Part shown: in pieces, positions 1-6,699 of the stretch
How positions within the stretch are numbered: the first letter of the stretch is position 1
How the letters are laid out: each line of letters opens with the position of its first letter
Assembly: GCA_903920405.1 (NCBI GenBank)
Contig: CAIXMC010000103.1
Location: 1 to 10,895 of the forward strand
Reading direction: 5' to 3'
Origin: an uncultured beta proteobacterium
GTDB lineage: Bacteria; Pseudomonadota; Gammaproteobacteria; Burkholderiales; Burkholderiaceae_C
Length of the DNA: 10,895 nucleotides
Notes under the pieces: generated by a model
Databases searched by the model: none
The model's input: the letters and a program-made list of their open reading frames with translations, nothing else
What the model was told of the DNA's origin: nothing
Program-made: the position numbers and the translations under genes

Positions 1-97
1 AGATTCCAAATAATGAAAAATTTTTTTCACGCAAAACTGGCAGATTTCGACAGCCTAGGGGTTAGGGGGGATTTGGATGTCGCAAGCCCAAGCCAAG

Positions 98-118
98 CCA
101 CATCACTTTGAATCACAC
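98..118 (-). repeat. 21-base dispersed repeat, copy 1
   Basis: On the plus strand this reads CCACATCACTTTGAATCACA plus a final C. It matches the copy at 283-303 at 19 of 21 positions, in the same orientation. Two further copies form the hairpin at 2214-2257 on the other side of dnaG. The family is not one I can name. Confidence 0.7.
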
Positions 119-185
119 CCGATTCGGGGTGGCAAAACCGGCATGGGAGTTAGGCAAATTTATGGGACTGTTTAACTATCAATAA

Positions 186-228
186 GATAGCTACCTATGC
201 AAGCAGGACGGGCGTTAGAGGCCGATTT
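186..228 (+). repeat. 43-base dispersed intergenic repeat, degenerate copy A
   Basis: The copy starts GATAGCTA and ends TTAGAGGCCGATTT. The spacing between these conserved ends is the same (43 bases) as in the copy at 2274-2316, which starts GATAGCTG and ends TGAGAGGCCAATTT; the middle is poorly conserved. From memory, repeats of the form TTTGATAGCTG...GCTAGAGGCCAATTT are common between genes in Comamonadaceae such as Polaromonas and Rhodoferax. That family assignment is recollection and was not searched. Confidence 0.6.
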
Positions 229-282
229 GTTATACAAAAAACTCACTCAAGTTCGCGCAGCTTGACAGGTATATTGTCACTT

Positions 283-303
283 CCACATCATTTTGAATCG
301 CAC
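283..303 (-). repeat. 21-base dispersed repeat, copy 2
   Basis: On the plus strand this reads CCACATCATTTTGAATCGCA plus a final C. It lies about 20 bases past the stop codon of dnaG. It is a direct repeat of 98-118 with two differences, and it closely matches both arms of the hairpin at 2214-2257. Confidence 0.7.
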
Positions 304-324
304 CTTGCATGTAGATCACAAGGG

Positions 325-2184
325 TCAGCCAGAGGCTCCCGTTCCAGCTTCAAGCAGCTTGCGACGGGTTTGTAATTCGCGGTAGCGTTGCAGGGCAGTG
401 GGGTCAGATTTGGACTCTTGAATGACCTGTGTTTCTTCGGCCTTGATTTGCTCAATGCGAATACGGTTCACCAACTTGCGCAACTCGTCTTGTGTTTCCC
501 GGGTGTCACTTGGGGCATCAAGCGTATGACTGGTCATGAGTTTTTGCGCCAGCGCTTCACTGTCATGCCCACGCAAGCCCTCACGCAGAGCCATCCAGGA
601 CTGAACGCCGTGCTCATGGTATTGGTCCTCCAGCCACAAAAACAGGTCACCATGGGGTGGAGGCAGTGAGCACAGCAAGGCTTGATCTTCTGCTGTCAGC
701 ACATCCAACGCGCTCATGTTATCCAGCAAAATTCGCACGGCGTGATCAGCGCGACTGTTGGGCTGGTGTCGGCTATTTGCCGTGCTTGACTTCATAGATG
801 TTTTTGGCTTCTGATGCCCGTGGTGTGAATTGCTCTCATTTTCATAGGTTTGCACCGTCTTGTGATAGCTGTGAGACGTTTGCTCTTGCCACGCATTCAT
901 GAGTTCTTGTTTGCTCATGTGACTCAGGTCGGCAATTTCGCCGAGCAGTTGATGCCTTAATGCGCCTGCAGGTAATAACTCCCACAGGGGTCTGGCATTG
1001 CTGATCATGCGGGATTTTCCTTCGGAGTAGTTCAAATCACAACCCTCGCGTGAAGCATCCAGCATAAAGCGGCTCAAGGGCAGGGCCTCGCTCACATAGC
1101 GTTCAAAAGCCTCCTGACCATGGGCGCGGATAAAACTGTCGGGGTCATGCTCTGGAGGCAAAAACAAAAATTTCACACTGCGCGTGTCCGTGGCCAAAGG
1201 CAGTGCAACATCGAGTGCCTTGCGTGCAGCGTGTCTGCCGGCAGTATCGCCATCAAAACTGAACACAACAGCATCGGTAAATCGAAACAGCTTGTGGATA
1301 TGGTCAGAAGTACAGGCCGTGCCCAACGTGGCGACAGCGTTGGGAAAACCCAGTTGCGCCAACGCCACCACGTCCATGTAACCCTCGGTCACCAAGGCAT
1401 AGCCTCGTTCACGCACTGCAACACGCGCCTCAAACAGGCCATAAAGTTCACGGCCTTTGCTGAAGACGGCGGTCTCTGGCGAGTTCAAATATTTGGGTTT
1501 CTCATCCCCAAAAACACGCCCGCCAAAGCCAATACACTCGCCTTTCACATTGCGAATGGGAAACATCACACGGTCACGAAAACGGTCGTATCGCCGGACA
1601 TTGCCAATGACTTCGGTATTCTCAAGCACCAGGCCACACTCCACGAGCAGAGGGTCATCGTAATGTGGAAAGATACTGGCCAACGTGTTCCAGCCCGCAG
1701 GCGCATAGCCCAAGCCAAACCGTTGGGCGATCTTGCCGGTTAAACCACGGCCTTTGAGATAGGCCACAGCGTGATCAGAATTTTTTAGGTACTTTTGATA
1801 CGCTGTGCAGGCCTTTTCAAGCACTGTGGTCAGTGTTGCCTGTTTTTGCAGACGTTCTGCGGCCTGCGCCTTGTCTTGCGGGCTTTCCTCGTCTTGTGGC
1901 ACTTGCAAACCATACTGCTGCGCCAACTCATGCACCGCCTCTACAAAGCCCATGCCGTTATTCTCCATCAGAAAACTGATGGCATTCCCATTTTTGCCAC
2001 AGCCAAAGCAGTGGTAAAACTGCTTGATGGGACTGACTGAAAACGAGGGCGATTTTTCATTGTGAAACGGGCACAAGCCCATCAAGTTGGCCCCCCCTTT
2101 TTTCAAAGGCACGTAGCGGCCAACGACTTCGACCACGTCAACGCGGGCTAATAATTCCTGGATAAAAGAAGAGGGAACAAGCAT
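325..2184 (-). CDS. dnaG: DNA primase DnaG
   Basis: This primase synthesises the short RNA primers that start Okazaki fragments, working with the replicative helicase DnaB at the fork. The 619 residues match the usual length of about 580-660. Domains in order: an N-terminal CHC2 zinc-binding domain with Cys38, His41, Cys59 and Cys62; the primase core with RFRDRVMFPI at 201-210 and GFGGR near 219; and the TOPRIM catalytic site with EGYMD (267-271), DGD (311-313) and the acidic segment HDPDS (346-350). A Ser/His/Asn-rich linker follows at about 435-478, then a divergent C-terminal domain expected to contact DnaB. The ATG at 2184 gives the standard N-terminus, with IQELLARVDVVEVV preceding the zinc finger. 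The gene is intact. The gene upstream on the same strand is a lipoprotein, not the rpsU often found beside dnaG. Identification is secure. Confidence 0.98.
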   Translation of the reverse strand: MLVPSSFIQELLARVDVVEVVGRYVPLKKGGANLMGLCPFHNEKSPSFSVSPIKQFYHCFGCGKNGNAISFLMENNGMGFVEAVHELAQQYGLQVPQDEESPQDKAQAAERLQKQATLTTVLEKACTAYQKYLKNSDHAVAYLKGRGLTGKIAQRFGLGYAPAGWNTLASIFPHYDDPLLVECGLVLENTEVIGNVRRYDRFRDRVMFPIRNVKGECIGFGGRVFGDEKPKYLNSPETAVFSKGRELYGLFEARVAVRERGYALVTEGYMDVVALAQLGFPNAVATLGTACTSDHIHKLFRFTDAVVFSFDGDTAGRHAARKALDVALPLATDTRSVKFLFLPPEHDPDSFIRAHGQEAFERYVSEALPLSRFMLDASREGCDLNYSEGKSRMISNARPLWELLPAGALRHQLLGEIADLSHMSKQELMNAWQEQTSHSYHKTVQTYENESNSHHGHQKPKTSMKSSTANSRHQPNSRADHAVRILLDNMSALDVLTAEDQALLCSLPPPHGDLFLWLEDQYHEHGVQSWMALREGLRGHDSEALAQKLMTSHTLDAPSDTRETQDELRKLVNRIRIEQIKAEETQVIQESKSDPTALQRYRELQTRRKLLEAGTGASG

Positions 2185-2213
2185 GGCAAGATTGTAGAAA
2201 GCTGCCCGTCAGG

Positions 2214-2257
2214 GTGCGCTTCAAAGTGATGTGGTGCAGCACATCATTGAATCGCAC
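2214..2257. repeat. Hairpin built from two inverted copies of the 21-base repeat
   Basis: The left arm (2214-2233) starts GTGCGCTTCAAAGTGATGTG, and the right arm (2240-2257) is CACATCATTGAATCGCAC. They pair over about 18 bases with one mismatch and two unpaired bases, around a six-base loop (GTGCAG). Each arm matches the single repeats at 98-118 and 283-303. The hairpin lies 30 bases upstream of the dnaG start codon, between the lipoprotein gene and dnaG. There is no T-run after the stem on the minus strand, so a standard intrinsic terminator is unlikely. A REP-like element or an RNA hairpin in the dnaG leader are the alternatives. Confidence 0.7.
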
Positions 2258-2273
2258 TCCGCCCATCAATTTT

Positions 2274-2316
2274 GATAGCTGTCAGCGCAATACCATCAAG
2301 GGTGAGAGGCCAATTT
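2274..2316 (+). repeat. 43-base dispersed intergenic repeat, copy B
   Basis: The copy starts GATAGCTGTCAGCGC and ends GGTGAGAGGCCAATTT. Its outer parts match copy A at 186-228 with identical spacing. It lies next to the repeat hairpin at 2214-2257, in the spacer between dnaG and the lipoprotein gene. The resemblance to the common Comamonadaceae intergenic repeat is from memory. Confidence 0.65.
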
Positions 2317-2348
2317 CATCAATAAATGAATGGCCTAAAACGACAGCC

Positions 2349-2816
2349 TTATTTGGGTGCCCTGGTGACGCGAACCTTGCTGCCGGTGGTGACGATGACG
2401 ACGGTGTCGCCAGGCAGCAGGGTTTCGCCACCCTTGGCTTGCACAATGGCGCGGCGTTCGCCATTTTTAACCTGCACCAGCACTTCAACAGCTTCTTCAC
2501 GCGTGACCATGCGCTCAATGGCGTTGCCGGCTGCAGCACCCGCCACGCCTGCGAGCAGACCCAATACCTGCCCCTCGCGCTGAACGCCACTGCCGCTGTA
2601 GCCCGCCACGGCACCCGTCACACCGCCAACCGCTGCACCGATGCCGCTTTGGCTGCCATCGACCACCACGTTACGCACTGACAGCACCACGCCATCTTGC
2701 ACCTGCGCCATGTGCTGGGCATCATCGCGTGAAATCACATCCGGGCTGCTGGTTGCACATGCGCCCAAAGTCAAGACCAAAGCAACAGCACCACTCAACA
2801 TCATTAAACGTTTCAT
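2349..2816 (-). CDS. Glycine-zipper outer-membrane lipoprotein, SlyB / 17-kDa surface antigen family
   Basis: This is a 155-residue lipoprotein. A Lys-Arg start, a hydrophobic run and the lipobox LGAC place the lipidated Cys at residue 20. The next residue is Ala, not Asp, which fits sorting to the outer membrane. The middle is a glycine zipper, with GIGAAVGGVTGAVAG followed by GLLAGVAGAAAGNAIE. The C-terminal part is a small beta-rich region ending in a basic tail. This is the layout of the Rick_17kDa_Anti / SlyB / Pcp group, which supports envelope integrity in other bacteria; its precise role here is unknown. I chose the ATG at 2816 because GGAG lies six bases upstream. A TTG at 2837 would add seven residues, but it has no ribosome site of its own. 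The methyltransferase gene ends 40 bases upstream on the same strand, so co-transcription is possible. Confidence 0.85.
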   Translation of the reverse strand: MKRLMMLSGAVALVLTLGACATSSPDVISRDDAQHMAQVQDGVVLSVRNVVVDGSQSGIGAAVGGVTGAVAGYSGSGVQREGQVLGLLAGVAGAAAGNAIERMVTREEAVEVLVQVKNGERRAIVQAKGGETLLPGDTVVIVTTGSKVRVTRAPK

Positions 2817-2822
2817 AAAAAA

Positions 2823-2826
2823 CTCC
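2823..2826 (-). promoter_or_regulatory. Ribosome binding site fixing the lipoprotein start
   Basis: GGAG on the minus strand, followed by six T residues and then ATG. The good spacing supports the start at 2816 over the in-frame TTG at 2837. Confidence 0.75.
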
Positions 2827-2856
2827 AAAAAAATCAATTAAAAAACACGCTGCTTG

Positions 2857-3786
2857 TTATTCGCAGGTGGACACACCGACATGAGCCGCATTGTCAATCA
2901 GCGCTGTAAAGCGTGTGTGAAGCAATGGCATCAGGCCAAATTCTGCCAGCAAGACACGTAAACGATCGGCTGCACTGTGATGATGTTGACCAGTGTAACG
3001 GGCTACGATCAATTCGTTTTTCAAGCTGTGCTCCCAGCCAACCAGTTCGGTCACGCAGACATGGTAGCCACAGGCCTGCAAATACAGGCATCGCAGCACA
3101 TTGGTGAGATGACTGCCCATTTCGCGTGTGTGAAGGGGGTGTCGCCACAATTCTGAAAGCGGTGTGCCTGAAAGCGATTTTGCCTTGTTTTGATTGAGCA
3201 AACGTGCCACTTCAGCCTGGCAACAGGGCACCAGCACCATAAAGCGTGCGTGCTTTTGCAAGCCAAAGGCAATGGCATCGTCGGTGGCGGTGTCGCAGGC
3301 ATGAAGGGCAGTCACCATGTCCACGCGCTCAGGACATGCTGTGGACTGCGCTGCTTGCGCCACCGTCAAGTTCAAAAATGTCATGCGATCAAAATTTAAG
3401 CGCGTGGCCAGATTGCACGATTTTTGCACCAGTTCTGCACGGGTTTCAATGCCGTAGATGTGACTCTCGGAGTGCTGCCTGAAAAACAGGTCGTACAAAA
3501 TAAAGCCGAGGTAAGACTTGCCTGCACCATGATCTGCCAAGGTAATGGTTTGAGGCGGCTGTTGTTTTGCAAGCTCACGCAGCAACTTTTCAATGAATTG
3601 ACAGAGGTGATTGACCTGCTTTAGCTTGCGTCGGGAATCCTGATTGAGTTTGCCATCCTGGGTCAAAATGTGCAGTTCTTTCAGAAGCTCCAGCGATTGC
3701 CCCGGGCGAATCTCATCAGCCAGTGCCAGGGGTACCGTAGGGACGTGATGGGGCGCTTTGCGACTTTGGGGTTGTGGAACGGTCAT
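2857..3786 (-). CDS. SAM-dependent methyltransferase, Methyltransf_32-like
   Basis: This is a 309-residue predicted class I methyltransferase; the substrate is unknown. A helical N-terminal part (about 30-75, LLKELHILTQDGK through NHLCQFIEKLL) leads into the glycine-rich SAM motif LADHGAGKSYLGF (83-95). Next comes GIETR (112-116), whose Glu114 sits where the ribose-binding acid is expected. HACDTATDDAI (162-172) and VPCCQAE (186-192) follow. The DxGxGKSYLGF and PCC signatures are those of the Methyltransf_32 family, which also includes eukaryotic METTL25-type proteins. RNA or protein could be the target, and the sequence does not decide. The ATG at 3786 is preferred. A TTG at 3840 in the same frame would add 18 residues (IRYRVVGIHRILIL) that do not look like part of this fold. 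Neither start has a clear Shine-Dalgarno site. It lies just upstream of the glycine-zipper lipoprotein gene and is divergent from the envelope cluster. Confidence 0.8.
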   Translation of the reverse strand: MTVPQPQSRKAPHHVPTVPLALADEIRPGQSLELLKELHILTQDGKLNQDSRRKLKQVNHLCQFIEKLLRELAKQQPPQTITLADHGAGKSYLGFILYDLFFRQHSESHIYGIETRAELVQKSCNLATRLNFDRMTFLNLTVAQAAQSTACPERVDMVTALHACDTATDDAIAFGLQKHARFMVLVPCCQAEVARLLNQNKAKSLSGTPLSELWRHPLHTREMGSHLTNVLRCLYLQACGYHVCVTELVGWEHSLKNELIVARYTGQHHHSAADRLRVLLAEFGLMPLLHTRFTALIDNAAHVGVSTCE

Positions 3787-3897
3787 GAGAATTAGGATAC
3801 GGTGAATACCCACCACCCTGTATCGAATAAAATTGCGCAAAATAACTCAGATTTTTCTGTATTTGGCCGATAGATGAAGTGAGTTGGTTTCAACACG

Positions 3898-3903
3898 AAA
3901 GGA
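3898..3903 (+). promoter_or_regulatory. Ribosome binding site of the cysteine-rich lipoprotein
   Basis: AAAGGA, five bases before ATG at 3909. It decides against an in-frame GTG at 3879, which would put ten polar residues ahead of the signal peptide. Confidence 0.65.
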
Positions 3904-3908
3904 AAAAA

Positions 3909-4163
3909 ATGAGTCGTCTATTATGGGTTGTCTTGGGCTGTATTGCTCTTCAGGGTTGTGCTACTTGCTGTGGCACCAGGTGTCCTGTTCCAGCGTCTGC
4001 CCCAGCCGTGATCGCTGTAGTGTGTCAGGATGGATTGCCGTGTGGTTGTTTAGACAACGACAAACGCAACTACAGCGTGACCAGAGACTCTTGGTGTGGA
4101 TCCAAATGCGATGCCTATCCTGTCTCACATCGCAAAAGTAATGTGGTTTGTGGTGCGATGTAA
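3909..4163 (+). CDS. Small cysteine-rich lipoprotein, unknown function
   Basis: I do not recognise this gene. It encodes 84 residues with a lipoprotein signal: MSRLLWVVLGCIALQGC, lipobox LQGC, modified Cys17. The mature part of 68 residues contains nine further cysteines (20, 21, 25, 39, 45, 47, 63, 67 and 81). They include a CC pair, a CGC and a CGSKC motif, and some could form periplasmic disulfides or bind metal. A Pro/Ala stretch (26-33) follows the first cysteine cluster and resembles a tether. A good ribosome site, a coherent signal peptide and a clean stop support a real gene despite its size. The next gene starts 120 bases downstream on the same strand, across a tandem repeat. A shared transcript with the FlgO-like pair is plausible but not shown. 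Confidence 0.75.
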   Translation: MSRLLWVVLGCIALQGCATCCGTRCPVPASAPAVIAVVCQDGLPCGCLDNDKRNYSVTRDSWCGSKCDAYPVSHRKSNVVCGAM

Positions 4164-4173
4164 ATGCAATACT

Positions 4174-4205
4174 GACCTAACCGACCTAACCGACCTAACC
4201 GACCT
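4174..4205 (+). repeat. Tandem repeat, three and a half units of 9 bases
   Basis: GACCTAACC occurs exactly three times in a row (4174-4200), followed by the partial unit GACCT. It starts 11 bases after the stop codon of the cysteine-rich lipoprotein gene. A perfect short array like this is prone to slippage and copy-number change. Confidence 0.9.
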
Positions 4206-4283
4206 TATTGCTGCCTCGGATGATGAAAAAACAATTTGTTTCATTTTTTCACGTCACTCACTTTCATACATCAAAGAATCACC

Positions 4284-4862
4284 ATGAATTCCCTATTTTT
4301 ACGATCCGCCTGTGTGGTGGCTAGCCTCTTTTGTGCTGGACTTTCGTATGCAGGCGACAGCATCCCCGTCATCCATGCACGTTCTACACCCGGAAAATTT
4401 TCAGCCAAAATCATTTTCTTGGCTGATCAGTTGGAACGCAATGTTGACAAGAAAAATGCGAACTCGGCATTTTTGGTGGGCAGTTTTACCAATCTTAATA
4501 ACTTGGCAGAAACATCACCGATGGGGCGATTGATCGCTGAAAACCTGATGCACGAGCTGCAGGTTCGTGGCTGGCGAATTTTTGAACCTCGCTTAATGCG
4601 CAATTTTGTCATCAATCCATCAGGGGAGTTCACTTTGAGCCGAGATGCCAAAAACTTGCGTGACCAGTTTGGCGTAACAGGTGTTGTGACGGGCACTATC
4701 ATCAGTTCTGAAGAGCAGTTGGTGATCAATGCCAGGGTGATCGACTCCCAAAGCGGACTGGTCATTTCGAGCGGGCAAATACAAATTCCATCGAATTGGT
4801 TTACCGATGCCTTGCTTGAAGAACCACGCACTCAAAACATCAGGATAGTCAGCGGCCCATGA
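4284..4862 (+). CDS. Exported FlgO-domain protein
   Basis: This 192-residue protein has a Sec signal peptide (MNSLFLRSACVVASLFCAGLSYA), with likely cleavage between Ala23 and Gly24. Cys17 is preceded by Phe, so it is not a lipobox. The mature protein carries a FlgO-type domain at about 41-170: FLVGSFTNLNNL (63-74), SPMGRLIAENLMHEL (78-92), VRGWRIFEPRLMRNFVINP (94-112), then FGVTGVVTGTI and INARVIDSQSGLVISSG. In Vibrio cholerae FlgO is an outer-membrane protein needed for motility, but the domain also occurs outside flagellar loci and no flagellar gene is visible here. The motility role is therefore not transferred. I chose the ATG at 4284 because a TTG at 4236 would place a poor extension before the signal peptide. 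The stop overlaps the next start as ATGA, which suggests translational coupling. Confidence 0.82.
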   Translation: MNSLFLRSACVVASLFCAGLSYAGDSIPVIHARSTPGKFSAKIIFLADQLERNVDKKNANSAFLVGSFTNLNNLAETSPMGRLIAENLMHELQVRGWRIFEPRLMRNFVINPSGEFTLSRDAKNLRDQFGVTGVVTGTIISSEEQLVINARVIDSQSGLVISSGQIQIPSNWFTDALLEEPRTQNIRIVSGP

Positions 4863-5467
4863 GTCATTCCCGCTGGATCGGTGGGCTGTGCTGTACAGCG
4901 CTGATGGGCGGATTGGTGGGATGTTCAACCCTTGCACCTGAAACGCCTTGCAGTGCGCAGCGCTTGCCAAGGCTGGTCGGCATCACCAACTTTGACCGGA
5001 TTTTTCGCCGCATGGCTGCTCAGTTGTGCGAACCCCTGTGCAGCCAAACGCCCCAAGGTGTTGTCTTGTCTTGTGACGAGCGCCAACTGAGTCATTCCGT
5101 GATGGTGCCTGATTTTCTGGACTTGCAAACCTACACATCAGGCCCCACAGGGCTTTATATGGGCGAGCAAATGCGAGCCGCCTTGAGCATGCAATGCCAT
5201 AGCAAAATAGCGCAAATTGATTTCGGAAAATATTTCAAACTGACCCAGGATGGCTTGTCGGCATTAACGCGTAACCCGAGCGAAATTCAGCGTGACGAGT
5301 TGAAAAGCCAGGACGTTGTGGTGGGAACCTACAGCTTTCAAGGCAACAAATTGTCTGTGTTTGTTCGAAGAATTCAGGGTTCGAGTGGTGTCATTCAAAA
5401 AATGGTATCCAACAGCGTCACTTACATTTGCCGTGGCGACGAATACGCCATCAATCCCGTGAATTAA
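4859..5467 (+). CDS. FlgO-like lipoprotein coupled to the preceding gene
   Basis: This is a 202-residue lipoprotein. Arg5, a hydrophobic run and the lipobox LVGC place the lipidated Cys at residue 22. The mature region appears to be a divergent relative of the preceding protein. VPDFLDLQTY (83-92) with GLYMGEQMRAAL (98-109) lines up with the FTNLNNL and GRLIAENLMHEL segments upstream. The segment QDVVVGTYSF followed by KLSVFVRRI (151-172) matches the GVTGVVTGTI and LVINARVI strands. Unlike its partner it is cysteine-rich (for example Cys31, 57, 61, 72, 113 and 191). The ATG overlaps the previous stop by four bases and has no strong ribosome site, as expected for coupled translation. The two proteins may form an envelope complex, but that is inference. 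The gene ends 13 bases from the convergent aroB stop. Confidence 0.78.
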   Translation: MSHSRWIGGLCCTALMGGLVGCSTLAPETPCSAQRLPRLVGITNFDRIFRRMAAQLCEPLCSQTPQGVVLSCDERQLSHSVMVPDFLDLQTYTSGPTGLYMGEQMRAALSMQCHSKIAQIDFGKYFKLTQDGLSALTRNPSEIQRDELKSQDVVVGTYSFQGNKLSVFVRRIQGSSGVIQKMVSNSVTYICRGDEYAINPVN

Positions 5468-5480
5468 AGTTTGGCTCGGT

Positions 5481-6590
5481 TCACAAAGCGCAACAGGCAT
5501 CAATCACATGGCGCACCATGGCTTCAGGTGCATTGCGCACCACAGCACTGCCAGGCTTGTCAATCAGAACAAATTGAATGTCTCCTGCCTTTGCTTTTTT
5601 GTCCAGTCGCATCAGTTCCAGGTAACGCGAGGCATTGTCTTCCTGTTGCAAGACGGGTGCTTTGATGGGTAAGCCGGCTTTTTGAATCAAATGCGTGAGC
5701 CGATTGACAAAAAAGGCGTCCGCCAGCCCCAACCGTGCAGACAACTGCGCCGCCATGACCATGCCGCAAGCCACGGCCTCGCCATGCAGCCAAACACCAA
5801 AGCCCAAGCCGGCTTCAATGGCGTGACCAAAGGTATGACCAAAGTTCAAAATGGCACGCAAGCCCGATTCGCGCTCATCCTGCCCCACAACCCACGCCTT
5901 GATTTCGCAACTTCGTTTGACGATGTAAGCCAACGCTGTGGGGTCTCGCGCCAAAATGGCATCCAGGTTAGCTTCTATCCAGGCCAAAAACTCCATATCA
6001 GCAATGGGTCCGTATTTGATGACCTCTGCCAAGCCTGCGATTAACTCTTTTTGCGGCAAGGTTTTGAGCGTACCCAGATCGCAAACCACTTTGATGGGCT
6101 GGTAAAACGCGCCAATCATGTTTTTTCCCAAGGGATGGTTGATGGCGGTCTTGCCCCCCACTGAAGAATCAACCTGTGCCAGCAAAGTGGTAGGTACTTG
6201 AACAAACGGCACGCCACGCATGTAACAGGCAGCCGCAAAACCAGTCATATCCCCCACCACGCCACCGCCCAAGGCAAACAAGGTCGTATTGCGGTCACAG
6301 CCGTGCAGCAGCAGCGCGTCAAAAATCAGATTCAAACTCTGCCAGGTTTTGAATTCCTCGCCGTCAGGCAACTCTATGGCATGCACTTTTTCGTATTGCG
6401 ATACCAACGCTTTGTGCAGTCGATGGGCATACAGGGGGCCAACGGTGGTGTTGGTCACAATCATCGCTGCACCTGTGTGGGGAAGCTCAAGATAACTCAA
6501 GGAGTTATCAAACATTGAGCTGCGAATGGCGATGTGATAACTGCGATCGGCGAGGTCGATAGTGACAATTTGAAGGTCTTGGTATTTCAT
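5481..6590 (-). CDS. aroB: 3-dehydroquinate synthase
   Basis: This enzyme catalyses step two of the shikimate pathway, converting DAHP to 3-dehydroquinate with NAD+ and a divalent metal in the cytoplasm. The 369 residues fit the family length. Visible motifs are the NAD-binding [11 protein letters not shown] (108-118), [20 protein letters not shown] (132-151) and [11 protein letters not shown] (155-165). The predicted metal ligands are Glu189 in GLAEVIKYG, His252 in FGHTFGH and His269 in WLHGEAV. Their spacings of 63 and 17 residues equal those of the E. coli ligands as I recall them. I chose the ATG at 6590 because the standard N-terminus ([13 protein letters not shown]) begins there. The frame stays open upstream to 6725, but that extension overlaps pdxH and is not family-like. 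There is no clear Shine-Dalgarno site. aroK, the usual upstream neighbour in related bacteria, is absent; instead aroB is divergent from pdxH. Confidence 0.97.
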   Translation of the reverse strand: MKYQDLQIVTIDLADRSYHIAIRSSMFDNSLSYLELPHTGAAMIVTNTTVGPLYAHRLHKALVSQYEKVHAIELPDGEEFKTWQSLNLIFDALLLHGCDRNTTLFALGGGVVGDMTGFAAACYMRGVPFVQVPTTLLAQVDSSVGGKTAINHPLGKNMIGAFYQPIKVVCDLGTLKTLPQKELIAGLAEVIKYGPIADMEFLAWIEANLDAILARDPTALAYIVKRSCEIKAWVVGQDERESGLRAILNFGHTFGHAIEAGLGFGVWLHGEAVACGMVMAAQLSARLGLADAFFVNRLTHLIQKAGLPIKAPVLQQEDNASRYLELMRLDKKAKAGDIQFVLIDKPGSAVVRNAPEAMVRHVIDACCAL

Positions 6591-6699
6591 AAAAAACAAG
6601 TGCAATGAATCTTGGGATGTGTTTGAATCTGCAAGAAATGGTATTGTGACCTTTCCGTTTTGACATCCCGTTATGCTCATTTCCAATCCCGAAAAAAAC

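Larger units (their letters stand above)
1..324. other. Non-coding region downstream of dnaG
   Basis: I see no credible gene here. The stretch holds two direct copies of a 21-base repeat (98-118 and 283-303), one degenerate copy of a 43-base Comamonadaceae-type repeat (186-228), a small stem CACCC/GGGTG around 117-131, and an AT-rich palindrome TGAAAAATTTTTTTCA at 14-29. In many proteobacteria dnaG is followed by rpoD on the same strand, so this may be the dnaG-rpoD spacer, with rpoD lying beyond base 1. That is inference, because no rpoD sequence is visible. No stem followed by a U-run was found for dnaG termination. Confidence 0.6.

Noticed and set aside
98..303. CRISPR-like array
   Set aside because: There are only two direct copies, 185 bases apart, with no regular spacers, and further copies are inverted elsewhere. 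This fits a dispersed repeat.
1120..1743. A 207-codon plus-strand open frame opposite dnaG
   Set aside because: It lies wholly antisense to an unmistakable primase core, its translation has no recognisable domain or signal, and it has no clear ribosome site. It is a shadow frame.
2214..2681. A 155-codon plus-strand open frame opposite the glycine-zipper lipoprotein
   Set aside because: The minus-strand gene has a signal peptide, a lipobox, a family domain and a good ribosome site, whereas this frame has none and runs through the repeat hairpin.
4215..4254. Terminator between the cysteine-rich lipoprotein and the FlgO-like gene
   Set aside because: AAACAATTTGTTT is a palindrome with T-rich sequence after it, but the stem is short and made almost only of A-T pairs with hardly any loop. 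It is too weak to call.
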